43,743 bases of DNA, from NCBI RefSeq assembly GCF_013283645.1, contig NZ_JABEKV010000015.1, forward strand, positions 1-43,743. Reading direction: 5' to 3'. This document shows positions 24,967-32,856 of this stretch, piece by piece; within the stretch, counting starts at the first letter, position 1; every line of letters starts with the position of its first letter. Both the position numbers and the translations under genes were made by a program. Under the pieces are notes generated by a model. That model had not been told where the DNA came from, did not search any database, and saw only the letters and a program-made list of their open reading frames with translations. Origin of the DNA: Sinorhizobium psoraleae (GTDB lineage: Bacteria; Pseudomonadota; Alphaproteobacteria; Rhizobiales; Rhizobiaceae).

Positions 24967-26348
24967 CTATGACAGCTCCTTCAACCGAAGAAGTTCGCGC
25001 TCGACCTCCCGTTCGAACCGCCTCAGTTGGCGCAAAATCAGGTCTTCGTTGTCAAAGAGCTTGGCGCTACGGCGAGCATAGGATGAGAAATTGCGGGCCG
25101 CGACCGAAGTGAACCGTTTGCGCAGCTTCTTAGTATAGACTTTGCTTGCCCTACCTTGAGCAATCGCTTTTGTGGCTACATCGCGGGTTCTCCGAAACCC
25201 TCTGCGCATCTTGCGCCATTGCCGCGACAGCGAACTCGGGCGGATGGCGGCCCCGTCTCCGTGAAAGGTGAAGCCGAGGTATTGCGCCGCTCGCTTCGAA
25301 GCCAGCGCAGCATTGGAGGGGTCGAATTCGGACACCTCGGTTTTGTCCCTGCTGATCTGCAAAACGTCAGCGGTCAGGAGGGTCTCAATTTTAACCTCGA
25401 CAGCCCGCGCATGTTCGAGCTTGCAGACGACAAGAATATCGTCCGAGTAACGACGATAGAGAGCTCCGATGGAGCTGCAATACGCACTCATCTCGATGTC
25501 AAAATCCAACATGTAGAGATTGGAGAACGCTGCGCTGATCGGCGTCCCCTGCGGTATCCCGTAGGCGTTCGGATTTTCGTTAATGGGAACGCCGGCCTCC
25601 TTCACCTCGGCGATGGTGGCGATTGGGTCCCGCGTTTTTCTCTGTAGGCTTCGAACAAAATCGGCGTCGCGCGAAGGTCATCGAGGCGGACAAAGCGGAA
25701 CTTCGTCATGAAACGAAATACCTTAAACCAATCCTCCGAGAGGCCCTCAACGCCGAGCAGGCCGCGAAGCCGGGCCTTGAGCAGTCTGTGATCGAGCGTG
25801 TCGAAGAACTTGGTTACGTCGTAAGCCAGAATGGCAACAGGCGCATTGGAATGCGCGTAGCGATAGACGTCCGAAGCAAAATGGTAATTGCCCTTGCCGA
25901 GAGCTCGGTAGGCGATGACGTTTTCACCGATATCTCGTGAAGCGTAGGTTTCTTCGAGACGCTTGTTCAGCAGCCAAGAATAATAGGAGAGGATGCAGGC
26001 GTCACGGTGGGACGCGAACATAATTGAGCGATCCTTGGCCTTGGTCTTATGATCCTCGGGCTTGTAGCGCTTCTCGGACTTGACGTAGTGGATGAGCGGC
26101 GAGAACGAATGCCGCATGACGAAGTCCGATTTAAGTACTTTCTTCGCAAACGACAGGCCGACCTGACGATCGAAATGCCTGTATCCTCGATGCGCGAACC
26201 AGCGAAAACCGCTCAAATGTTTCGGCTCCGCAGAGTTCGGGGAGTTGATCCTGACCCTGGATCCCAGCTCATAGAGCTGGACACTTCCCGAACGCACGCC
26301 GCCATCTGTCTGCACCTCAATCGATTGCATCGAATGCGATCCCGACAC
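24967..26348 (-). pseudogene. Reverse transcriptase split by a single-base frameshift
   Basis: Two frames encode one reverse transcriptase. The 248-residue 5' frame (25602-26348) has the fingers region and motif A (AYDVTKFFDTLDH, residues 175-187). The 212-residue 3' frame (24967-25605) has motif B GIPQGTPIS, the YSDD catalytic motif C, KTEVSEF and YLGFTFHG. Adding one A to the A5 run (T5 at 25635-25639 on the plus strand) joins them as EKTRDPIATIAEV into about 460 residues. The frames overlap by ATGA, so coupled translation of two halves is conceivable. No maturase or intron end is seen, and the layout fits the free-standing (UG/DRT, Abi-like) defence RTs better than group II introns; the exact class is undetermined. 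The start could be GTG 26348 or ATG 26330. Confidence 0.8.
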
Positions 26349-26375
26349 GGGTCTGTTAACGCGAGGCGGTATTGT

Positions 26376-26541
26376 TTAACCAATGAGGTCCGAGCCATGC
26401 TCGATATCTCGTTCATCATTCCTTGCCTGGTGCAGAAGATCATCGATCTCGTCTTGCCGGGAAGCAACTTCGAACTTGACAGTCTCAACGGTCCGACCCG
26501 CTGGCAAATTCCAGGGGCAGGCCAAAGTTAGGTGTGATCAC
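26376..26541 (-). pseudogene. Short ORF upstream of the RT, one-base frameshift
   Basis: A GTG at 26541, preceded in frame by a stop 9 bases upstream, opens a frame reading ITPNFGLPLEFASG that soon ends. One base less in the GGG run restores continuity into VETVKFEVASRQDEIDD, LLHQARNDERDIEHG and a TAA at 26376, giving a 54-residue acidic, helix-rich protein. It lies 19 bases after another short ORF and 27 bases before the RT start. I do not recognise it. Coding potential is an inference from codon-phase character and tight packing; the segment could instead be a non-coding RNA partner of the RT. Confidence 0.35.
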
Positions 26542-26560
26542 CTGATTCTACAACCGGACT

Positions 26561-26722
26561 TCACTCGATTTCCACAAGGCGACAAAAATCCAAGGGGTCC
26601 GCAATGGGCCGAAAGCTGACGAACGAACCACTCGCCTTAATGGGAATCAAACCGCCGGCCTCGTGATAAGGAGCCAAATGCCCCTTGCTATACACTTCGG
26701 CCCACGCGCTCGGCTTTATCAC
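26561..26722 (-). CDS. Short ORF overlapping the repaired TOPRIM gene
   Basis: A 53-codon frame begins with GTG at 26722 (IKPSAWAEVYSKGHL start, SFVSFRPIADPLDF later) and ends with TGA at 26561. If the TOPRIM gene is read in its repaired frame, its stop at 26719 overlaps this GTG as GTGA, a typical coupling arrangement. I do not recognise the product. The protein-like composition and the overlap argue for a real small gene; its length and GTG start keep confidence low. Confidence 0.4.
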   Translation of the reverse strand: MIKPSAWAEVYSKGHLAPYHEAGGLIPIKASGSFVSFRPIADPLDFCRLVEIE

Positions 26723-26749
26723 CGTTCACTTGTTCCGCGAGGTTTAATC

Positions 26750-28492
26750 TTAGGCTTTTTCCCAGGTTTTATACGCACTTTGCCGAAGTAATTCGAGAGC
26801 TGATTGCGTTCCCAGCTTTCTTCCATGGTCGGAAAAGGATTGAGCGCGGCAAGCCGAACGACGCGCTCCAGTGTTTTGATAAGGGGCCGGGTGTAGGGCC
26901 TTGCGGGAGGACGGATCGAAGATCATTTCAACGAGCTTCGAGGCAAGATTGACCTTGTTGATACCGCTATTCGTTCGCGCACGGTATAGAGCAGAAAGCT
27001 CTGCTCCCGGATTATTTCCCTTCTTGCACGCCGCTACGTCAGCCGACTTGAAGACCACGCCATTCGCGAGCGCTGTCATAGCTTTCGCGATCTCCGTTGC
27101 TGAGAAATTGTCAAACTCGAACGAAGTCCGCCACACCTTGATGTATTCGGGGCGCGTCGCGTGGCGGTTTGAGTGAAGTGTTGACGCCAAGTCTTTGGCC
27201 GCGTCCTTCAGTTTCTGTGCATAGTTCTCGTTGTCCAAGATTAGAAACGTGAAGGTTTGATGATGATGGAGGTAATCAACGAGACGCAAAATTGCGCGAA
27301 ACCGATCTGCCTTTTTGCCCCCGGTGGCATTGTCCACCCCACCTAGGTCAATGATTTCAATCTGGTGTGTGCCGGCGGGCGCGCCAAAAAAGCGCTCAAA
27401 GACCATCTTCGCAGCCACTTCTTCGCTGGCCCCCTCAACGAATAGCGTTAGCTTCGGCGCAGGGTTCAAGTCGAATCGATTGACGACAAACTCCATATGT
27501 CGACGCACGTCAGCGCGGGCTGCTAGCTCCGGAACGTGAGTGATTATCGTCGTCCTTACCTCGTTAGGATGCCCTGGCTCTGCGCCATATAGATCACGGT
27601 ATAGCATTCCCAACATTAGCGCGCCTCCGCGCATCGTCTCTGCGGCTAAGGCTTTACCCTTCAGGCGATCACGCTCGCGTGGTGAAACGAACTGCACTAG
27701 CTGATGCCAATGATCCAGTGGATCATCCCATGACTGCTGGGTAGAGAGAGCCTCAAACGCATGTTTCAACTTGTCAGAAGTAAGGTTAAACACTTTCGCG
27801 ACGTATTTCGGATCCCACGAGCGGGCGTACGGCTCCCATTTCCAATGGGTTCCGTTGATAGTCATCCACTTGTCGGACGCGAAACCACCCTCGGAAACGA
27901 TGCGCGAGCGTTGATTGCTGCGGGTGTATGGGTAATAGCGGTCCGAAATGAACTGGCATAGCAGATCAATTGCCGGCCGAAACTGGTTGCCGGTGCTGTA
28001 GCGCTCAGCGTGCATATCAGCAATACGCCGCATCTCTGCACCACGCTCTAACCAGGCCGTTTCATTTAGTTCACTCCCATCCAGAAGGTTTTCGAGGTGG
28101 ATCGGAACGGTAAAATCTGCAAGCGCCCAAAGCAGCGATGCGATCTGGAATTTTGAATAATATGCCTCGCTCTCGGCCCCAAAATTCTCCGGAACTTCAT
28201 GGGGCTGGCCGTTTGACGTGTCTACGGCATAGCCTTTCCTAAACCAGTTGTTGGTTATCAGCGGCAATCGCAATGGTGTTCGAGCGTTAGAATTGTACAC
28301 CCGAAACAGAGGCGAAAATATCCCGAGCCTCTCTAATCGCAAAAGTCGCGCCGCGTCGATGGTGATACCACGCTCTTTGGCGAATTTAACGAACTCGCCC
28401 GAACGAAGCGGCCGGCAAAGATGGACACCGCCCGCCCTTAGCAGGAGGATCGCGGCGTTAGCGGGGATCGCCAGAAGACTCGGGTGCTTCAT
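26750..28492 (-). CDS. OLD-like TOPRIM protein, C-terminus frameshifted
   Basis: A 580-residue protein as written. The N-terminal 330 residues are unrecognised helical sequence. Residues 350-480 form a TOPRIM domain of the OLD nuclease type: LFVEGASEE (acidic residue of motif 1), IIDLGGVDN, LILDNEN (metal-binding motif 2) and FEFDNFS. After FDPSSRKA the reading frame changes character. One base less in the GGG run at 26896-26898 (plus strand) restores a protein-like end, TRPLIKTLERVVRLAALNP and beyond, with a stop at 26719 and a total of about 590 residues. No ATPase domain precedes the TOPRIM, unlike OLD or GajA. It follows the AlbA_2 gene by 64 bases. A DNA-cleaving role is inferred. Confidence 0.75.
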   Translation of the reverse strand: MKHPSLLAIPANAAILLLRAGGVHLCRPLRSGEFVKFAKERGITIDAARLLRLERLGIFSPLFRVYNSNARTPLRLPLITNNWFRKGYAVDTSNGQPHEVPENFGAESEAYYSKFQIASLLWALADFTVPIHLENLLDGSELNETAWLERGAEMRRIADMHAERYSTGNQFRPAIDLLCQFISDRYYPYTRSNQRSRIVSEGGFASDKWMTINGTHWKWEPYARSWDPKYVAKVFNLTSDKLKHAFEALSTQQSWDDPLDHWHQLVQFVSPRERDRLKGKALAAETMRGGALMLGMLYRDLYGAEPGHPNEVRTTIITHVPELAARADVRRHMEFVVNRFDLNPAPKLTLFVEGASEEVAAKMVFERFFGAPAGTHQIEIIDLGGVDNATGGKKADRFRAILRLVDYLHHHQTFTFLILDNENYAQKLKDAAKDLASTLHSNRHATRPEYIKVWRTSFEFDNFSATEIAKAMTALANGVVFKSADVAACKKGNNPGAELSALYRARTNSGINKVNLASKLVEMIFDPSSRKALHPAPYQNTGARRSACRAQSFSDHGRKLGTQSALELLRQSAYKTWEKA

Positions 28493-28556
28493 CCCACGAA
28501 GCTAGCATTGATAATCATCCGTTGGAACACGTGGAAAAGCTTCATGCGCGGCGCCT

Positions 28557-29624
28557 TCAGGCGTAGGTTGACGACTGTAGAATACGGTCGAGAAGCGATT
28601 GCGTCATACGGTCAGGCTCGAACGTCTCTGCGAAGGTGGGACGTCCCATCGTTATTGTTTTCGTCCGCGGAAACAACGTCATAAAATGATCGCGGCTATG
28701 TAGGTTGACGACGCTTGCCTCGACGGCAAATGGGCCATGAAGGCTTTCATTGTTGAGGAAGTCGCGCACATTCAGCAGATGTGTACCGATCTCAGCCTCC
28801 ATCTTTTTGAAATTGACTCTCCCCTCCCCTTTTTCGAACGGGATCGGATGGCAGATCACGGAGTGAATTAGCCAATCGTCGCCGACGAAGAAGCGAGAGA
28901 TAGGGTTGCCATGCATATCGACTGAGAAAACTTCGTGGCCGCCTGCAACACGTTCGAAAGCCTTGAAGGGTCCGTGCGGAGCAACAAACCCTTTCCGCCC
29001 ATATCGTCCCTGTCTGCTTTCAAATCCCGGAAACTGCGGATTGAAGTGCTCGAGTGGCAGCAACGAGATATGAAGCTCCGGGCAGTCGAGGGTCAGCAGG
29101 CCGTCTGTCTTAAGGTTTTCACGATGTTCCTTGGAGAGAACACCAAGCCGATCCAACAGCGTAGATCTCGTTTCCTGCAATGCCCGTAGTTCACCGGGCA
29201 ACAGGGGCTCGTTCTTGCGACCGCGACGCTGAAGGTATCGGCCAGTGATCTTGTTGCAATAGGGTTTATTGGTATTGACGCCGAGATCTATGCAAAGGAT
29301 GAAGCCGCCGTCGACCGGCAGCGCATCCACCGTCAACTGGGCTGGGCCAGGTGCGATGTTGGATTTGAGCGTGTCCTGCAATCGCAGGCAAAAGCTGTCG
29401 ACATTGCCAGTTAAAGGGTTCAACCGCACCGTTTCACTTTTGCGATCTTCATGTACGCCGACAAGGATTTGACCTCCGTCGGCATTCAGAAATGCGACAA
29501 CATCATCGACGATGGAGGCCTTGCTTTCCTTATCATCTAGGTTGATTTCGCTCTTGAAATCCGGCCGCTGCCCTTCGCCAATCGCTCCGCTCAGGAGCGC
29601 GTTCAAATCAGGCATAGCGGGCAT
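28557..29624 (-). CDS. AlbA_2 (Schlafen-like) domain protein
   Basis: A 355-residue protein with an N-terminal AlbA_2 domain (formerly called divergent AAA_4): DFKSEINLDD near residue 22, VDDVVAFLNADGGQILVGV at 38-56 and the IDLGVNTNKPYC strand near 112. The remaining 200 residues are not recognised. AlbA_2/Schlafen-like domains bind nucleic acid or act as RNases and recur in phage-defence genes. GGAG precedes the ATG by 9 bases. The gene begins 34 bases after the helicase stop and precedes the TOPRIM gene, so it is third in the leftward cluster. Confidence 0.8.
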   Translation of the reverse strand: MPAMPDLNALLSGAIGEGQRPDFKSEINLDDKESKASIVDDVVAFLNADGGQILVGVHEDRKSETVRLNPLTGNVDSFCLRLQDTLKSNIAPGPAQLTVDALPVDGGFILCIDLGVNTNKPYCNKITGRYLQRRGRKNEPLLPGELRALQETRSTLLDRLGVLSKEHRENLKTDGLLTLDCPELHISLLPLEHFNPQFPGFESRQGRYGRKGFVAPHGPFKAFERVAGGHEVFSVDMHGNPISRFFVGDDWLIHSVICHPIPFEKGEGRVNFKKMEAEIGTHLLNVRDFLNNESLHGPFAVEASVVNLHSRDHFMTLFPRTKTITMGRPTFAETFEPDRMTQSLLDRILQSSTYA

Positions 29625-29658
29625 CTGAACGTACTCCGTAAGTTCAAAAATCGAACAA

Positions 29659-31878
29659 TCAAGCGGTTGTCTCTATGAGACTTTCGTTGCGCAAGGGCGA
29701 TTCAAGGATAACGCTTCGACCACCCCGCTCCACACAACATGCTATCACGAGTTTCCGCGCTGCTCGGCTCGCTCCGAGATATGCTCTCGAAACATACCGT
29801 CGCCGGGCGCCTTGGCTCAGATACTCGTCAGAAAGATCTGTTTGATCCACATGAACGAGGAACACCGTGTCGAATTGCAGCCCAGCGACATACTCTGGCA
29901 TGCTAAATACGCAACGAGAGCGGGCATAGCGAAGTTCCCGCAAGTCCTCACGCGAGGTCACGGATACGAATTTGCCTTGAGTGCGACCAGCGGACCGATA
30001 AAGGTCAAATAGTTCTTCGTTCATGCACAACACGGCCACTTGGCTGCCCCCGCCCGGTATCGAGCGAGCAATAATGCCGGCTTGGTCAAGGATTGCGTCG
30101 ATCAGCTCAACGCCAGTATCGAAGGTGATGAGTGAGGGAACGTCACCGTCTGTTTTGCTTGACTGACCGGCATAGGTGTCAAATTCGCCTTCCAAGTCCA
30201 TCGCAGGAAACGATGCATCAAGGTCCCGGAGGAATGATGCTATTTGGGGCGTCGAACGGAAGACTTGCTTTAGCTCGACCGGAACGGATTCACCCACACC
30301 GGGGTTGCGGAACCTCTCCAGTCTTCCTCCCAACGCAGCATCATTCGTGCTTTGCTTAAGGTCATAAGCCATGAAAAGCGGCCACCGGCCGGAATGTTCC
30401 GCCCGAGAAGCAAACAGGTTCTGCAATGTCATAGCTTCGACACGCGTAAAATAATGGTACTCGTCTACGAAGATCAGGTCGAAGCCGTCTCTGTCGCGCA
30501 GTTGGTTCCACTCATGTGTGGAGAGATATCGGCCAAAATCAGCTATCATTTGATCCATGCTGAGTAATCGTTCTTTCCGCAGGGCATCGCGATAGGAATC
30601 GTGAATTTCAAGAACGATTTTTCGATGTAGCTCCGTCGGTAAGGCCATCTGCCACGCTTCGCGAGCGCCTCTGACATATCGATCCGCTTCCGCGGTCCCC
30701 TTGCGGACATTTTCCGCATCAAGGACACAAGCAAACTCGTTCATCAGGTCCTCGATCAGATTGGCCCGCGCATTCCCATCCTGGATACGTGTGGCCATAT
30801 CCTGGCATTCGCTCAACATGCCGAGAGCCGTGCGAGGCGACTTCCTGACCACCTCAACGGCGTCCTGGATCAACATCCGCTGCAACTCTCTCCCGTCTCG
30901 GCCATCGAGCGAGAGCGGCTGAAGGCCTTTCTTTTCATAGCTGAGTTGCTCCTGAGCCAATTCATAAAGTGTACCGATCCACAGCTTCGGACGTCCGGTT
31001 GCTGTTTGCAGTTGGGCCCAACGCGCCGACGGGTCCAAAGCATAGAACATCCCCCGCACGACCTCGTGTGCCAGTGCAGAGCTATGCGTTAGGAAAGCGA
31101 CAGTCTTATCGCCGCCTGCATCGGCATCTGCGTAAAGATCCTTCAGGCACTTAATCGCCATGGCCTGCGTTTTTCCGGTACCGGCAGCGCCTCGAAGGCG
31201 TATCGGTCGATCGTTGGGTTGATCGACGAATTTTAGCTGCTCCTCACTCAGTTTTCGTTCGTACCATTCCTCAAGCGAGCCGGAGCCGGAGAGTTGGGCG
31301 CCCAGCGGCGCACTCAGCAAAATCCCAAAATTTCCCACCGGATCTTGTGTTGGCTGATCTATCGTCAGCGCATCAAGCAGACCTGCCACCGCAGCTTCAT
31401 ACGAGGCGATGTCCATCGGAACTTGCCGCAAAACCTGCGGCCCGTCGGTCACTCCGAAGGCGAATACGTTTCCACTTCCTGCCGGCGCCTGATCGAAGTA
31501 AATGCGATGTTGATTTTTTCTGCTGATTGGTTCTGCGTAAACTGAGAGAAGCGACCCTTCATGATACGGTTGCCACTGGATGGGCAACGATATGCTTCGA
31601 TTGAACTGCCGCAGGGCAACGCGAACAATTCGCTCGAACGCGGATCGAGGTTTTGTGACGCTGGCGAAAACGCCGGACTCGCCAATTTGGACGACGAGCA
31701 AGCCGCTCTCGAGGTCAGCCTTCTTCGATAGTAGATAGACGACGCTGCCGATCTCTACCCTTCGCAAGCCAACGGCGTTGGCGGGAACGTTGAAATCTGA
31801 AAACCATGCGTCCTCGATCAAGGCCGCATCCAGAATGCCGACGGCGTCTTCGTCGATGACGAGTACACTCAATGTCAT
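29659..31878 (-). CDS. SF1 UvrD-like helicase/ATPase
   Basis: A 739-residue superfamily 1 helicase-like protein. The first 200 residues are an unrecognised N-terminal region. Walker A is GAAGTGKT at 230-237, motif II is DEYH at 472-475 (FVDEYHYF), motif III follows in LFMAYDLKQS, motif IV is QVFRSTPQI near 540, motif V lies in AGLQFDTVFLVHVD, and motif VI is RAYLGASRAARKL. The layout resembles UvrD-type proteins with an NERD- or DUF-like front. It starts 9 bases after the upstream 281-residue gene, with a G-rich ribosome site. UvrD-like helicases pair with OLD-type TOPRIM nucleases in Gabija; here AlbA_2 and RT genes are added. Confidence 0.85.
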   Translation of the reverse strand: MTLSVLVIDEDAVGILDAALIEDAWFSDFNVPANAVGLRRVEIGSVVYLLSKKADLESGLLVVQIGESGVFASVTKPRSAFERIVRVALRQFNRSISLPIQWQPYHEGSLLSVYAEPISRKNQHRIYFDQAPAGSGNVFAFGVTDGPQVLRQVPMDIASYEAAVAGLLDALTIDQPTQDPVGNFGILLSAPLGAQLSGSGSLEEWYERKLSEEQLKFVDQPNDRPIRLRGAAGTGKTQAMAIKCLKDLYADADAGGDKTVAFLTHSSALAHEVVRGMFYALDPSARWAQLQTATGRPKLWIGTLYELAQEQLSYEKKGLQPLSLDGRDGRELQRMLIQDAVEVVRKSPRTALGMLSECQDMATRIQDGNARANLIEDLMNEFACVLDAENVRKGTAEADRYVRGAREAWQMALPTELHRKIVLEIHDSYRDALRKERLLSMDQMIADFGRYLSTHEWNQLRDRDGFDLIFVDEYHYFTRVEAMTLQNLFASRAEHSGRWPLFMAYDLKQSTNDAALGGRLERFRNPGVGESVPVELKQVFRSTPQIASFLRDLDASFPAMDLEGEFDTYAGQSSKTDGDVPSLITFDTGVELIDAILDQAGIIARSIPGGGSQVAVLCMNEELFDLYRSAGRTQGKFVSVTSREDLRELRYARSRCVFSMPEYVAGLQFDTVFLVHVDQTDLSDEYLSQGARRRYVSRAYLGASRAARKLVIACCVERGGRSVILESPLRNESLIETTA

Positions 31879-31887
31879 TATATCCCC

Positions 31888-32733
31888 CTACTTCTGGTAG
31901 ATTGTATCGACCAGCAGTTCTGTGGCCGCGTCGCATGCGTCCTCAAATTGAGTCGACATGCCGATGCGGGAAAACAGGAAGGCTAGTTTTTGAGCGACGG
32001 AGAAACGCAACCCATCACTGAACCGTCCGATCCGGTGGAATGCGTGAGGTTGACCGTTTATTCTTGCGTCGGCTTCAGTTTTAAACAGGTCCTTGCCGTA
32101 TACCGAGGAGATCGCTCGAAGTAAGATGACAAAACCGTATCCTTCGGTGCCCGGGATCTCAGGGATCAATACGAAATCCGGAAATCCGCGGTCAGCATCG
32201 AAAGCTTCCCTGATAGCCGCTCGTTGTGCCTTCTCGTCGCGGCCGAGCAACGTCCACGCTTTGCGCAGGCACGTCATGCCGGCGCGCTCGCCGTCATGTC
32301 CAAGCGCCAACCGCAACGCTGATAAGGTTGCGAGCAACTTTGCGTCCGCTGACTTTGGTGGTTTGATCGCGCCGACAATTTCATCAGCTGTCGCCTCGCT
32401 AAGCCAGGCGTGCAAAGCGGGCCCATCGACTTCAGAAAGCTGCAGCCCAGTGCGCTTAATCAACCCGTTGAGACCGTCACAAGCCGGCCTTGTCTGTTTG
32501 TCGACCAAACGGCGTAGCTGCTCTGGCGCCCAGTAGGCGTCGAGGAATTGGTCTGATCGTACGATTTCGAGCCATGTAAAGCGGTCGCCCGCTTTACTCT
32601 GCGCGATGTCGCAGTCAGCTGTGATGATAAAACCCCAAGTTTGCCAGTCCACATTCGCCGTCTCAATGCGACGAATGACGTCGCCTTGTCGAATATCGGC
32701 GTCGTCGGCGACGAAAACACAATGATCACTCAT
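31888..32733 (-). CDS. Unrecognised 281-aa protein, first gene of the helicase cluster
   Basis: I do not recognise this 281-residue soluble protein. Its N-terminal third holds a hydrophobic strand and acidic motif (WGFIITADCDIAQSK at 33-47, then RFTWLEIV), suggesting a compact alpha/beta domain with a possible Cys-Asp site. The middle is helical (LSALRLALGHDGERAG), and the C-terminal 80 residues contain DFVLIPEIPG and RFSVAQKLAFLFSRIG. There is no signal peptide or membrane segment. AAGGGGGT is a good ribosome site for the ATG at 32733. It is separated from cap2 by 123 relatively AT-rich bases that could carry a promoter, and from the helicase by 9 bases, so a helicase partner or sensor role is plausible. 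Confidence 0.65.
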   Translation of the reverse strand: MSDHCVFVADDADIRQGDVIRRIETANVDWQTWGFIITADCDIAQSKAGDRFTWLEIVRSDQFLDAYWAPEQLRRLVDKQTRPACDGLNGLIKRTGLQLSEVDGPALHAWLSEATADEIVGAIKPPKSADAKLLATLSALRLALGHDGERAGMTCLRKAWTLLGRDEKAQRAAIREAFDADRGFPDFVLIPEIPGTEGYGFVILLRAISSVYGKDLFKTEADARINGQPHAFHRIGRFSDGLRFSVAQKLAFLFSRIGMSTQFEDACDAATELLVDTIYQK

Positions 32734-32856
32734 TCATAGCTACCCCCTTAGCGCAGGAACATGGAGGAGCATTCTCTCAATTGCAAATACAGGTTTGCGT
32801 TGTAAACAATAGAAACCATGCAGTAAATGAGGAGTTGATTTGCCTGTGTATCGCCG

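Noticed and set aside
25600..25645. Programmed -1 frameshift joining the two RT halves
   Set aside because: The A5 run is not a standard slippery heptamer in the zero frame and no strong downstream stem is evident, so an indel is simpler; not fully excluded.
24967..26348. Group II intron maturase
   Set aside because: No intron ends, domain V/VI structure or maturase and endonuclease domains are visible; the RT lies inside a tight protein-coding operon.
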